Positions 34,893 to 44,825 are shown, counted from the first letter of the stretch. The stretch: DNA of 64,000 bases from Moraxella sp. K1664 (GCF_039693965.1 NZ_CP155576.1:372001-436000); one strand, 5' to 3'. Made by a program: numbers and translations. Notes: generated from the letters alone by a model not told the origin.

Positions 34893-35264
34893 TCAATCAT
34901 AAGTCAATTTATCCACACTTGGCAATACAAAAGGTGGGTGGGTGCTAATATCCACCAGCACAATCACATCATTGTAGTGGCAATAATGCAGGATATATTC
35001 GCTCGTAAAATCGCCATTGGTTTGCTTTACATAGCACGGCACGCCCAAATGATAATGCCAAAGACAATATTTTTGGGCAAATTTGGCGTGCTGATGTTCT
35101 TTTTTGGTGTGGGGGTTGGGTGGGGCGGACGATTTATTGCGACCTTTTAAGTCTTTTAGACCGTTGGTTTGCACATGAATAGCAAAATCCAAAACCGCAT
35201 TACGTAAGTCATCATCAAAACTTAAATAGTTATTTTCCAACCAATTGACAAAAACCACTTTCAT
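34893..35264 (-). CDS. Putative toxin of a type II toxin-antitoxin pair
   Basis: A 123-residue protein from the ATG at 35264, which overlaps the antitoxin stop in an ATGA arrangement; an upstream extension to 35312 would overlap the antitoxin and is unlikely. Features are KKEHQHAKFAQKYCLWHYHLG and TSEYILHYCHYNDVIVLVDIS, reminiscent of RelE/YafO-like ribosome-dependent RNases, but I cannot assign the family securely. Translational coupling with a ribbon-helix-helix protein is the main evidence. Located between prfC and dgkA. Confidence 0.65.
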   Translation of the reverse strand: MKVVFVNWLENNYLSFDDDLRNAVLDFAIHVQTNGLKDLKGRNKSSAPPNPHTKKEHQHAKFAQKYCLWHYHLGVPCYVKQTNGDFTSEYILHYCHYNDVIVLVDISTHPPFVLPSVDKLTYD

Positions 35265-35572
35265 ACTACCGTCCTTTGCTCCGAGTGTTTGGATAGATTT
35301 TCTCTTAACCAAGCTGACAAGCCTTCTCTATCAAGCCCTTGCGGTAGTACCAAGCCATTTTTCAATGCCTCCTCTTTGCTTTCAAAACCTTTTAAGCGTT
35401 CTTTCATAACTTCCATATCAAAAACGAGTACATCATCTATGTGTTTTGGTATATCATTATCCAAAGTGGTTTTGATGGCATTTAAGATATAATCATTGAC
35501 ACTTACGCCTTGTTTTTCGGCGGTGGCGATGATGACTTCTTGTAGTTGTGGGGGTAGGTCTAGGGTAATCAT
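35261..35572 (-). CDS. Putative ribbon-helix-helix antitoxin
   Basis: The 103-residue product begins MITLDLPPQLQEVIIATAEKQ, a short beta strand followed by two helices typical of RHH antitoxins that bind their own promoter as dimers. The C-terminal half (KERLKGFESKEEALKNG) is charged and would wrap the toxin. Its stop overlaps the toxin start by four bases. Confidence 0.7.
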   Translation of the reverse strand: MITLDLPPQLQEVIIATAEKQGVSVNDYILNAIKTTLDNDIPKHIDDVLVFDMEVMKERLKGFESKEEALKNGLVLPQGLDREGLSAWLRENLSKHSEQRTVV

Positions 35573-35674
35573 CGTATCGTTTCTCTTGAAATTTTAATCA
35601 TTATCCCAAATTCTGAGATTTTGTCAATATTGAAAAAGTGCTATAATCAATCGCCAATCCACAGGAAAAAAACC

Positions 35675-36037
35675 ATGTCCGAATTTAACAAAACCAAAGG
35701 GCTAAAACGCATCATCAATACGCTGTCGTACTCCAAAGACGGCTTTAAGGTGGCTGTCAAAGAGCCTGCGATTTTTCAGCTCATTATTTTGCATTTGCCT
35801 TTAATGGGATTGGCATTATGGTTGGATTTTGCCTTGGCGGTTAAGATGATGCTCGTGGCAGGGTCGTTTTTGTCGCTCATTGTGGAATTTTTTAATACCG
35901 CCTTAGAAGCTGCCGTTGACCACACGTCCATGGAGCATCACCCCCTTGCTAAAATCGCCAAAGATGTCGGCTCGTCCGCTCAATCTCTGGCACTCATTTT
36001 GGTGGCAGTGCTGTGGGGCATGGCGGTGTTTGGATAA
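35675..36037 (+). CDS. dgkA: Diacylglycerol kinase
   Basis: A 120-residue, three-helix membrane protein. Features are KGLKRIINTLSYSKDGFKVAVKEPAIFQ and the catalytic signature VEFFNTALEAAVDHTSMEHHPLAKIAKDVGSSA. It phosphorylates diacylglycerol, recycling it to phosphatidic acid. The ATG at 35675 has AGGA upstream; a longer in-frame start at 35621 is rejected because the added residues are not family-like. Confidence 0.96.
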   Translation: MSEFNKTKGLKRIINTLSYSKDGFKVAVKEPAIFQLIILHLPLMGLALWLDFALAVKMMLVAGSFLSLIVEFFNTALEAAVDHTSMEHHPLAKIAKDVGSSAQSLALILVAVLWGMAVFG

Positions 36038-36041
36038 AACA

Positions 36042-36068
36042 AAAAGAGCAAAAACCATTTGCCCTTTT
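36042..36068. terminator. Terminator between dgkA and the DUF423 gene
   Basis: AAAAGAGCAAA and TTTGCCCTTTT pair with one mismatch, flanked by A and T runs, between convergent genes. Confidence 0.65.
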
Positions 36069-36094
36069 ATCATTATTAATCATTAATCAACCCA

Positions 36095-36460
36095 TCAGCC
36101 ATCCGACTTTTTAACAAAAACCAACATCAGCCAGCCGATGATAAGTAGCGTTCCGCCCATTGGGGTTATCGCCCCAAGCCATCTAGGCATTCCCAGTGCC
36201 ATCAAGTAGAGCGTGCCACTAAATATGACAATGCCTATTTGTAGGGTTATGGCAACCTTATGAATGCGATAGGTAGATACCGCCCCTAGCACGCCCAACG
36301 CCAATATCCCCAAGCCATGCACGAACAGATAAAGCGTGGCAGTCTGCCAAATATCAAGCTCGTAAGGCGTGGCGGTTTTCTTTAAGCCGTGAGCCCCAAA
36401 CGCTCCAAGTGCTACCGCTGTCGCAAGGTTCACGCCTGCTACTTTTATCCAGTTTATCAT
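36095..36460 (-). CDS. DUF423 family membrane protein
   Basis: A 121-residue protein with four predicted membrane helices and the opening VALGAFGAHGLKKT that marks DUF423 (YgdD/YwdK). Function is not established. It lies 17 bases downstream of rpoH on the same strand and may be co-transcribed. Confidence 0.88.
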   Translation of the reverse strand: MINWIKVAGVNLATAVALGAFGAHGLKKTATPYELDIWQTATLYLFVHGLGILALGVLGAVSTYRIHKVAITLQIGIVIFSGTLYLMALGMPRWLGAITPMGGTLLIIGWLMLVFVKKSDG

Positions 36461-36477
36461 TTGTTCGTCTGTTCGTT

Positions 36478-37698
36478 CTAATCAAAGAGCATGTTATCAA
36501 TGGTCATCGCTTCACGGATTTTATCCATGGCGTTTTTCTCAATCTGACGCACCCGCTCGGCTGAGATGTTATAGACCGCCGCTAAGTCATGCAAAGTGGA
36601 TTTTTGGTCGGCAAGCCAACGCTGAGTGATGATGTCCCGGGAACGCTCATCCAAGCCGTCCATCGCTTCTTTTAGGGCGGTGGTCGTATTCTCTTCCCAG
36701 TCGGCATCTTCGACCATCTCGGCAGGATTGACCCCATCTTCTAAAAAAAGCTGGGGAGCATAACGCCCATCTTCATCATCAGAGTCTTGTAGCTCAAAGG
36801 ACGCATCATAACTGGTCAAGCGTGATTCCATTTCTAGGACTTGCTTGACCGTGACGTTTAGGTCTTTGGCGATGGCTTCGGCTTCTTCTAAGGTGAGCTG
36901 ATTGCTTGATTTTTTAAGGCTACGCAAATTAAAAAACAGCTTGCGGTGGGCTTTGGTGGTGGCAACTTTGACAATCCGCCAATTTTTGATGACAAATTCA
37001 TGAATCTCCGCCTTAATCCAATGCACCGCAAAGCTCACAAGGCGTACGCCCTTGGTAGGGTCAAAGCGTTTGACCGCTTTCATAAGCCCCAAATTACCTT
37101 CTTGAATCAAATCCGCCTGCGACAGACCATAACCTGAATAACTGCGTGCAATGTGTATCACAAACCGCAAATGACTCATGACCAGTAGCCGTGCCGCTTC
37201 CACGTCGCCATCTTGATAGTACCGCTCGGCAAGCTCTCGCTCTTCGTCGGGGGTTAGGATAGGAATCTGATGTACGGTATTGATGTACGCCCCCAAATTC
37301 ACCCCTGGGGCGGTCAAATTGGTGGGCATGGCAGGCACCAAATCCTTGGTGGCGACATCATAGCGTGGTACGGCACTGGGGGCATGACTGGCAAGCACAG
37401 GGGCAAGGCTTGCCCTATCATGGGACTGCCCATCTGTTTCTAATTCATGCTCTGACTCATCCAATGCCAGCTCATCAGCGTCATCATCAATCTCATGAAA
37501 ACCATCTAGTTCGTCTAATTCATCAGATAACAACTCATCAGACAGTATCTCATCAGAAAAACCGTCAAGCTCATCTAATCCATTATCCAGCTCATCTTCA
37601 TCTAACGTATTAGATGACTTAAAATCACGCTCATCGGCATAATCACCGCCATAATCGTCAAAGTCATCAAAACCATCATAATCATAATTTTTGGGCAT
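36478..37698 (-). CDS. rpoH: RNA polymerase sigma-32 with acidic N-terminal extension
   Basis: Residues from about 125 onward are a complete sigma-32: region 1.2/2.1 (LTPDEERELAERYYQDGD), region 2.2-2.4 (DLIQEGNLGLMKAVKRFDP, VSFAVHWIKAEIHEFV), the region following 2.4 (ATTKAHRKLFFNLRSLKK) and region 4.2 (ISAERVRQIEKNAMDKI). The first 120 residues are a low-complexity acidic tail full of Asp, Glu, Leu and Ser with repeats such as DELDGF. E. coli RpoH has 284 residues and no such tail. The extension starts with a normal ATG and is in one open frame, so it is probably real; a shorter start near MPTNLTAPGVNLG is possible. RpoH directs RNA polymerase to heat-shock promoters. Confidence 0.92.
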   Translation of the reverse strand: MPKNYDYDGFDDFDDYGGDYADERDFKSSNTLDEDELDNGLDELDGFSDEILSDELLSDELDELDGFHEIDDDADELALDESEHELETDGQSHDRASLAPVLASHAPSAVPRYDVATKDLVPAMPTNLTAPGVNLGAYINTVHQIPILTPDEERELAERYYQDGDVEAARLLVMSHLRFVIHIARSYSGYGLSQADLIQEGNLGLMKAVKRFDPTKGVRLVSFAVHWIKAEIHEFVIKNWRIVKVATTKAHRKLFFNLRSLKKSSNQLTLEEAEAIAKDLNVTVKQVLEMESRLTSYDASFELQDSDDEDGRYAPQLFLEDGVNPAEMVEDADWEENTTTALKEAMDGLDERSRDIITQRWLADQKSTLHDLAAVYNISAERVRQIEKNAMDKIREAMTIDNMLFD

Positions 37699-37790
37699 GT
37701 TTTCTTTCTACCAACAAATCATCAGTTTAAATATCGCCCCATTTTAAGCCGAAATCCGCCCAAATGCTAGCGGTTTTTACAGCTTTTTGT

Positions 37791-37933
37791 TAGGACGTGT
37801 GAACATTGATAACATTTATTAACATTTGGTGAAATTTTATGAATTTAAATTATTTTTGCATGAAAAATGGGCGATTCCCTTGCTTTTTAAATGAGTATTT
37901 TTCATGGCAAATACCAACACTCAACACATTCTA
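37791..37933. repeat. MITE-like repeat, copy C (143 bp)
   Basis: Borders TA-GGACGTGTGAAC and CAACACATTC-TA, with internal GCATGAAAAATGG, GCGATTCCC and GGCAAATACCAA in the same order as copy D. It is the shortest copy. Its right end overlaps the 3' end of the TusA-like gene, giving that gene its last codons and stop. Confidence 0.7.
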
Positions 37934-38283
37934 ATCAAAAAGTGAAAGATGGTATCTGTTTGCCCATACGCCCACGTCTTGACCGTCAGCCCGTTTTTAT
38001 GGCAATACGCCACAAGGTCGGTTTGTGAATTTTTATCGGTGGCAAGCAGATACAAGCCCCGCCCTGCCCCCACATCTCGCAAGGTTACTTTTGCCTTTAA
38101 CAAAGGCATGGGGCAAGGCAGACGGCGTGCATCAAAAAAATGACTGACACACGCCACGTCATCGGCAGTTATCACATGCTCGGTCAAGGCAAAGTGCAAA
38201 GCATCCGTCATATTAACATCATCTGCCACATCAGCAGGCACAATGTCATCAATAAGGTCAAAAACAGCAGATAAATCGGTCAT
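37921..38283 (-). CDS. TusA/SirA-like sulfurtransferase-fold protein
   Basis: A 120-residue protein whose C-terminal 75 residues hold the TusA signature FDARRLPCPMPLLKAKVTL, with the active-site Cys in the CPMP motif. TusA family proteins pass sulfur as persulfide, for example in tRNA thiolation. The N-terminal 45 residues are an uncommon extension. The last few residues (RMC) and the TGA stop lie inside MITE copy C, so the C-terminus has been rewritten by the insertion. Confidence 0.8.
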   Translation of the reverse strand: MTDLSAVFDLIDDIVPADVADDVNMTDALHFALTEHVITADDVACVSHFFDARRLPCPMPLLKAKVTLRDVGAGRGLYLLATDKNSQTDLVAYCHKNGLTVKTWAYGQTDTIFHFLIRMC

Positions 38284-38624
38284 GGCAATCGCTCAAAAAT
38301 GGGCTTAAAAAATGGCTCAAAAACAGCTTAGAATAACCCATCATGGGGACAAATCCATGCCTTTGCAAGATAACCATAGAGCAAATCCTAGTTTGGATAA
38401 TGTCCGCATTATTTTTTATAAGCCAAATCGTTATGTTTCTTATGTCAATTTTTGGCATGGTGTAAAATAAAACAGACACCACTATAAACAAACCCACGTC
38501 GCTTAATAATTCATCTATTTACAAAAACCTTTAATAAAAATAACGCAGGTTCACTAAAATTCTGATAAGATAATGCATGATTTGGCAATTTCGCCAATAT
38601 TTACTTTATTTGATAGGATACTCC
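38284..38624. other. Intergenic region with no recognised gene
   Basis: A divergent-gene spacer between the TusA-like gene and the YidB-like gene. Short open frames here do not look like proteins; it presumably holds both promoters, which I cannot place with confidence. Confidence 0.45.
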
Positions 38625-39311
38625 ATGAGTTTATTACAAAACATCATCACCCAAGTCGCCCAAAACGCCCTAACAGGTGGTCAAACCCAACAGCAAAACA
38701 GCGGGCTTGGTGGCATGCTAGGTAGCGTACTTGGCGGTCAATCCCAACAAAACAGCGGTTTGGGCGGTATGCTTGGGCAAGTGGTGGCAAGTCAGCTTGG
38801 CGGTGGTCAAGCCCAAGGCGGGCTAGGCGGTATGCTAGGCTCGCTCCTAGGCGGTGGACAGACTCGCCAAAACGTCCCTGCCAGTGACCTAGGCAGTGTG
38901 TTGGGTCAAGTGCTTGGCAGTCAGTCCGCCCAACAAAAAGGCGGGTTTAACAAAAATACTCTACTCCTTGCTCTTATCCCCATCGTACTGGGCTATATCC
39001 AAAAAAATGGCGGTCTGTCAGGCGTGCTTGCCAAATTCCAAGGCAACGGACTGGGCAATAAAGCCCGATCATGGGTAAACATCGACACCGATAATGACGG
39101 ACTTGACGCCCAAGACGTGATGAGTCTGTTCGGTAAAGATGAGATTAACCGTGCCTGTCAGCAAACAGGAGCCAGCGAGACAGAAGTCTGCCAAGGCATT
39201 GCCGAGCTACTACCACAAGTAATGAACGACCTAACCCCCAATGGCGACCTAGCCACCGAAAACGAAGCCAATGCCGAGATTAGCCAGATTCTAAAACAAC
39301 TGCAAGGTTAA
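38625..39311 (+). CDS. YidB-like DUF937 protein with Gly/Gln-rich repeats
   Basis: The start MSLLQNIITQVAQNAL has AGGATACTCC before it, which sets the ATG at 38625. Residues about 15-100 hold imperfect repeats of the form NSGLGGMLGSVLGGQ. The central LLLALIPIVLGYIQKNGGLSGVLAKFQ is the DUF937/YidB core. The end has NIDTDNDGLDAQDVMSLFGKDEINRAC and a VCQGIAELLPQVMNDLTPNGDL segment typical of the family. Function is unknown. At 228 residues it is longer than E. coli YidB (about 130). Confidence 0.8.
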   Translation: MSLLQNIITQVAQNALTGGQTQQQNSGLGGMLGSVLGGQSQQNSGLGGMLGQVVASQLGGGQAQGGLGGMLGSLLGGGQTRQNVPASDLGSVLGQVLGSQSAQQKGGFNKNTLLLALIPIVLGYIQKNGGLSGVLAKFQGNGLGNKARSWVNIDTDNDGLDAQDVMSLFGKDEINRACQQTGASETEVCQGIAELLPQVMNDLTPNGDLATENEANAEISQILKQLQG

Positions 39312-39340
39312 TCAGCACAATCCGCCATCAGCAGACTGCA

Positions 39341-39368
39341 AAAAGAGTGTTACTAAACACTCTTTTTT
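39341..39368. terminator. Terminator between the YidB-like gene and the RTX gene
   Basis: AAAGAGTGTT and AACACTCTTT pair around a short loop, followed by six T. It lies between convergent genes. Confidence 0.85.
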
Positions 39369-39388
39369 AACACCCTTAGCCTTAAACC

Positions 39389-42300
39389 TTAAATAACCAC
39401 ATCCGCCATCTTGATAATCTCATCATACCCAACAAACTTATCATTAATGTAGATACGCTCTATGTTGGGAACATGGGGTTTTTGGCTTGCTATGATACTG
39501 TTTGATTTGAAATAATCTTCAATAATAATGCCATCATCATTTTGCCTGACATCGATAAGCAGATGATTACCTTGTTTAATAAAGCCCAAATCAGACAACA
39601 TCAGCCCCGAAATCTTTAAGATATCGAGCCCACCAACATCACGAATCGTGTCTAGACCATCGCCTTTGTGATACAGATAAGTATCATTGCCATAGCCACC
39701 GATAAGCAAGTCGTTATCGAGTCCGCCAATTAAGGTATCATGACCAAATCCACCGATTAGCGTGTCATTGCCACGACCGCCACTTAGGACATCATCCCCT
39801 GTCAGACCGTTGATGGTATTGGCTTTATCATCACCTGTGATGTCATCAGCACCGAGCTTGCCCACATATCGCTTACCACGAATGGTAGGATCGAGCGTAG
39901 GAGTGATGGGCAGGACAGGCTCTGGCATCACGATGGGTTCACTGCCTTTGATGGTAAAGCTGGCATTGGTGCTGACACTCTGACCGAAGCTGTCTGTCGC
40001 TGTCACGGTAATATCATGCATGCCAATCTCTGTGGTCGCAGGGTCTATGATAAGATGGTTGTTGTCAATGTAGACACCGCTCAAAGAATTTGTCGATAGC
40101 GAATAACTTAACGCATCACCATCGTTATCAACAAACAGCTTATCTAGACCTATCCGAATCATGGCATCATCTTGGCTTAGCACAAGCGGTAGAGTCAAGG
40201 CAGAGACGAGCGTTGGTCGCTCATTCACTCTTAGTGTGAAGCTGGTATTGGCATGCTCGCCCTTGGGGTCGGTAGCGGTCAATGTGATGTTAAACACCCC
40301 TTTATCAGGTGCTTTACCTGTCAGCATCTTCGTAGCAGGGTCAAAATGCAGCCCATCCGCCCCTTGGATGCTATACGTCAGCTCATCACCATCAGCATCG
40401 AAGAATACCTCGCCAAGACCGAGTGCGATGTCTCGCTCTGCCAACACCATCTGGTCAGAGACGGGATTATGAACGATGGGAGCGGTGTTCTTAACTTCTT
40501 TGGCGAGTATCATGCCCAGCAGAATGTCATCCGCATCGCCTTTCGCTACTGGCGTATCCTTGATGGTGATGGTTGCCCCAGCGTCTTTGACCGTGATGAT
40601 GTACTCACTGCCTTTCTTATCCAGTCTATTGCCCTCATCATCAAAATAAATGTCTTTGAAGTTGGTATCAACCACCCATGTCTTGCCCGCCCAGTTTTTG
40701 CCATCTACAATCAACTGACCATTATTGTCCGCATCAATGATGGTTTTGCCATCTGCCTCTGTTTTGATGTCTTCTAGGTCAAACACATAAGTATCATTCC
40801 CTTTGCCACCAATTAGCCTATCTCGTCCTGTACCGCCTTTTAGCGTGTCATTCCCTTCGATGCTTGCATCTCTGTTGTCATCACCCCATAGGATGTCATC
40901 ACCCTTACCACCATCTAGATAATCATTACCATACTGACCGATGACAAGGTCATCCCCTGCACCGCCATATAGAGTGTCATTGGCATGTTTTGATTCAAAA
41001 GCATGCTTATCATAACTTAGCTTCACTTCTTCATGTGGCGTGATGGTATAATCACCTTTGTCTGCATCTATCGTAAGTGTCCATTCAAAGGTTATGGGGT
41101 CTCTATAATAGGCACTTGGCTGTTTGTCCTGTATGTGCTTACCCTTGTCATATCTATGCTCGATGGACAAGGTATTGCCCTGTCTGAATACAGGTCTGCT
41201 ATAAACACCACCCGGCACGAGCGGATGAATACCGCCACCGATGGTCATCTCATAGTCAATGCTTGACGAGTTAAATATGGTCTTGGACTTCGTGCCATAC
41301 CTAATATGCCCATCACCCAATATCACATCATCACCGCCACCACCATAGATGATGTCACTGTCCGCCCCACCTTGTAGGAAGTCTTGGTTTGCACCACCAT
41401 GAATCACATCATCACCTCGTCCGCCCAATGCCCAATCACCTTTTTTGTTGTTATGGGTGTTGTTGGGATTATTTGAGTCGGTATGTATCGGTGTTTTACC
41501 ATTTGATTTATACTCATGATCCACCCAAATAATGTCATCGCCAATACCGCCTGCAATCAGGTCGTTACCCTCTCCACCGATGATTAAATCTTTATCGACA
41601 CCGATAAGGTTACCTTCGCTGTCCTTTTCTGGTTTTGGTAGTCTTGTGCTATCTTCGGGTTCAAAGTCATAAAAGTTAGGCGAACCTGATATAACATCAT
41701 TACCTGCCCCACCTCTGATAACATCCGCCATATCGCCACCGAATATCAGGTCATGCCCATCACCTGCATCGATGTTTAGGTATTTTCTGCCTGTGCCAAA
41801 GATGGTGTCAGTCTTGTTTGAACCATAGATATCAAGATAATCGGTGGGGAATCCGCCTGTGTAGATGTTAGAGAAGTATTTGTCATCTGCCTTGATGGTG
41901 TAGGTGCGATTTTTATCAATGTCTGCTTGACTGTCGCCTAAGATGATAGAAAGGGCTGAATATGTGGTGTCTCGCTTGGTGGAGGTAAGGAAGAAGTCTT
42001 TGATGGTAACTCGGTCAGCAGGAGAATCAGTAGAAGTAATTAATAAATCATTTACCCCTTTGATGGCAGTATATAGCACATTCCCTGCACTGTCTTTGGC
42101 TTCCCATATGCCTGATGAGCCTTGTTTTAGGACAAAGTCTGTGGGTAGGGGTTTGTTGTCAAAGAGAATACGTCCTTTGCCGTCGGCATCAAAGATGGTG
42201 TCGTGGGATTGGATGTGATAGGTGTCAAATCCGTCTCCGCCAAGCAAATTATCAGCACCTTCGCCACCGAGAGGGTGTCGTTGCCTGTGTCTCCGTCTAA

Positions 42301-43071
42301 TACATCACTCTTTGAGCCACCATATAGCGTGTCATTGCCTGCACCACCATAAATTCGATAAGCATCATCAAAGAATTTTCTAGGGTCAATCACATCATTG
42401 GCTGGTTTGCCATCTGCATCACCCATAAACTCGGTAGGGTCAGGTGTTACCCAGTTTTGCAAATACTCAGGCACAAAGTTATCAAAGACATCTAACAATG
42501 GCTTAATTAACACAGGCCAGTTTTCCAAAGTTAATAACGCACCGTCTAATAAAAAGTTATCAATCTCACTGGTGTGAATGACCTGCTTGTCATTCCAATC
42601 AGGGTGGCTATTCATGGAGTTACTGGTGGTGGTTGCATAAAAAGATACCACATTAAACACGATATTGGCAGGATTAAATTTAATGGCTGGCACTTTACCC
42701 ACAAAATCCAACATCGTATCAACCAGGGCGGTCATATCGGCGAAGATGTCAATAACGAGAGATTTACTAACATAGCCGTTATTGTTTTTGCTTTCATCGC
42801 CAAGTTTAACAAAACTCCCTCCAAGCCTATCAAATATTTGATACATTTTATTAACATCCACCACCTTAGCAATTTTTTGAAAAGCAGAAGACTCGGTATG
42901 AGCTTTTAAAATACCGATAAAATCTGAAAGAAAAAGCTGAGCCGAGCGAGCAGTCTCCTCTGTATTGCTTTGGCTAAAGCTATTAAAGCCAGACCAAATA
43001 TTATTAACAGCACTGACAGTGCCTAAAAAACCATCGGTTTGGTGTTGGGTTGGAACTTGAATTTTAGACAT
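39389..43071 (-). pseudogene. Long RTX protein with C-terminal RTX region, frameshifted (about 1227 residues if joined)
   Basis: Two frames make one gene. The first (43071 to 42269) has an N-terminal region of about 230 residues with amphipathic/hydrophobic stretches and no Sec signal, then GGAGNDTLYGGSKSDVLDG. Near 42268-42275 one base is missing. The next frame continues GGEGADNLLGGDGFDTYHI through many RTX nonapeptides (GGAGNDVISG, GGEGNDLIAGG, LSGGRGNDTLIGG), two cadherin/dystroglycan-like domains (FDADGDELTYSIQGADGLHF) and a C-terminal region ending in 952 codons. Such proteins leave by type I secretion and fold with calcium. It is the only RTX gene of the array with a full C-terminal region. 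The block around 42056-42196 is nearly identical to 48115-48255 of the second RTX gene. Confidence 0.82.
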
Positions 43072-43080
43072 AGTAGTCTC

Positions 43081-43487
43081 CTAGGGTTGGTTAAGATAAT
43101 CGTATAAATAAAACTTTTTAAAGCCAAATATGTTATAGACTTCAATATATTGGACTTTTTTGCACACATCAGGCTCCACAGTTAAAAGCCCTTTGAAATC
43201 TTGAGAGAGTGGAAATCTTGACCACTCTTCGCTTTTGATTGTGGCTATGCCTTGTAATGGCAATATGTGCCTATCTATATGTGAGTTATTATTTATTTGA
43301 ATAATGGTAGCATCAGAATTTCTTTCTTTTTTGTACCCACCACATAAGCACAAGCCTCTTTAAACTCGCCTTTTTCTGCTTTTGTTACTGCAATATAAGG
43401 AAAGATGACATAATCACCAAGCGTTCTTGAGCCTATTAGCAAGAGTGCAACAGCAAAGCAAATTCTACCAAATGTTTCGTTTGTCAT
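43081..43487 (-). pseudogene. Small membrane protein, array copy 1, frameshifted
   Basis: It starts MTNETFGRICFAVALLLIGS like copies 2-4 and ends YNIFGFKKFYLYDYLNQ. In the middle the A6 run near 43325-43330 should be A7, as in copy 2, to keep the frame. As read the protein is truncated after AYVVGTKKK. The family has one N-terminal membrane helix and a hydrophilic domain. I do not recognise it. Its position directly upstream of the long RTX gene, ten bases from its start, suggests cotranscription. Confidence 0.7.
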
Positions 43488-43503
43488 TATAAAAAACTCT
43501 AAG

Positions 43504-43923
43504 TTATGTTTTTGGTGCTTGTTGGTTAAGATAATCGTATAAATAAAATTTTTTAAAGCCAAATATGTTATAGACTTCGACATATTGGACTTTTTTGCAG
43601 GTATTGGGTTCTACGGTTAAAAGACCTTTGTAGTTTTGACCAAGTGGAAATTTGAGCCATTCATCTCTTTTGATTGTAGCCAAAAACTGAATTGGCATTA
43701 TATCTCTACTTTTGTATTCTTTGCCATCTATGCTAACGATAGTGGTATCAGAATGTTTTTCTTTTTTTGTACCTATCACATAAGCACAAGCCTCTTTAAA
43801 CTCGCCTTTTTCTGCTTTTGTTACTGCAATATAAGGAAAGATGACATAATCACCAAGCATTCTTGAGCCTATTAGCAAGAGTGCAACAGCAAAGCAAATT
43901 CTACCAAATGTTTCGTTTGTCAT
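43504..43923 (-). CDS. Small membrane protein, array copy 2 (candidate immunity protein)
   Basis: A 139-residue protein with an N-terminal helix (ICFAVALLLIGSRMLGDYVIF), the conserved AVTKAEKGEFKEACAYV, a variable middle (EKHSDTTIVSIDGKEYKS) and the conserved end VEPNTCKKVQYVEVYNIFGF. The ATG at 43923 is shared by all copies; longer in-frame starts read into the tail of the previous copy. No known domain is recognised. Tandem paralogues with fixed ends and variable centres between RTX genes suggest immunity proteins, which is inference. Confidence 0.75.
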   Translation of the reverse strand: MTNETFGRICFAVALLLIGSRMLGDYVIFPYIAVTKAEKGEFKEACAYVIGTKKEKHSDTTIVSIDGKEYKSRDIMPIQFLATIKRDEWLKFPLGQNYKGLLTVEPNTCKKVQYVEVYNIFGFKKFYLYDYLNQQAPKT

Positions 43924-43939
43924 TATAAAAAACTCTAAG

Positions 43940-44362
43940 TTATGTTTTTGGTGCTTGTTGGTTAAGATAATCGTATAAATAAAACTTTTTAAAGCCAAAG
44001 ATGTTATAGACTTCAACATACTGGACTTTTTTGCAGGTGTTGGGCTCTATAACAACAAAAGATCTATGCTTGGCACGAATTGGAAAATTATTCCATTTGT
44101 CTCTATAAAAAAAAGATGCACCTGTGGTTGGAAATATATCGTATTCATCATAAAGTCGATTACTTAATTTAATAACAAACTGCTCAGCACTCCGTGTTGT
44201 TTTTTTCTTGTCAACCACATAAGCACAAGCCTCTTTAAACTCGCCTTTTTCTGCTTTTGTTACTGCAATATAAGGAAAGATGACATAATCACCAAGCGTT
44301 CTTGAGCCTATTAGCAAGAGTGCAACAGCAAAGCAAATTCTACCAAATGTTTCGTTTGTCAT
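43940..44362 (-). CDS. Small membrane protein, array copy 3 (candidate immunity protein)
   Basis: A 140-residue paralogue of copy 2. The first 50 and last 35 residues are almost the same as in the other copies; the middle differs (DKKKTTRSAEQFVIKLSNRL, FPTTGASFFYRDKW). The start at 44362 is aligned with the other copies. Spacing between copy ends is 423 to 447 bases, showing tandem duplication. Function unknown. Confidence 0.75.
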   Translation of the reverse strand: MTNETFGRICFAVALLLIGSRTLGDYVIFPYIAVTKAEKGEFKEACAYVVDKKKTTRSAEQFVIKLSNRLYDEYDIFPTTGASFFYRDKWNNFPIRAKHRSFVVIEPNTCKKVQYVEVYNIFGFKKFYLYDYLNQQAPKT

Positions 44363-44378
44363 TATAAAAAACTCTAAG

Positions 44379-44801
44379 TTATGTTTTTGGTGCTTGTTGG
44401 TTAAGATAATCGTATAAATAAAATTTTTTAAAGCCAAAGATGTTATAGACTTCAACATATTGGACTTTTTTGCAGGTGTTGGGTTCCACAATCATGAAAG
44501 AATGATATTTTGTTCGAATTGGCAAATCACCTTTTTTATCTTCATTAAAAAAAACAGCACCTATTTTTGGCAGTATATCAAATTCTTTAAAATTATTATT
44601 TTCCAATTTAATAACAAACTGCTCAGCACTCCGTGTTGTTTTTTTCTTGTCAACCACATAAGCACAAGCCTCTTTAAACTCGCCTTTTTCTGCTTTTGTT
44701 ACTGCAATATAAGGAAAGATGACATAATCACCAAGCGTTCTTGAGCCTATTAGCAAGAGTGCAACAGCAAAGCAAATTCTACCAAATGTTTCGTTTGTCA
44801 T
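44379..44801 (-). CDS. Small membrane protein, array copy 4 (candidate immunity protein)
   Basis: A 140-residue paralogue closest to copy 3 (shared DKKKTTRSAEQFVIKL) but different in the centre (ENNNFKEFDILPKIGAVFF). The conserved N-terminal membrane helix and C-terminal YNIFGFKKFYLYDYL are present. It is the most upstream intact copy, following the truncated RTX gene at 45043. Function unknown. Confidence 0.75.
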   Translation of the reverse strand: MTNETFGRICFAVALLLIGSRTLGDYVIFPYIAVTKAEKGEFKEACAYVVDKKKTTRSAEQFVIKLENNNFKEFDILPKIGAVFFNEDKKGDLPIRTKYHSFMIVEPNTCKKVQYVEVYNIFGFKKFYLYDYLNQQAPKT

Positions 44802-44825
44802 TATAAAAAACTCTAAGTTATGTTT

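Noticed and set aside
38258..38497. A 79-codon open frame upstream of the TusA-like gene.
   Set aside because: No Shine-Dalgarno or protein-like composition, and it overlaps the TusA-like start region.
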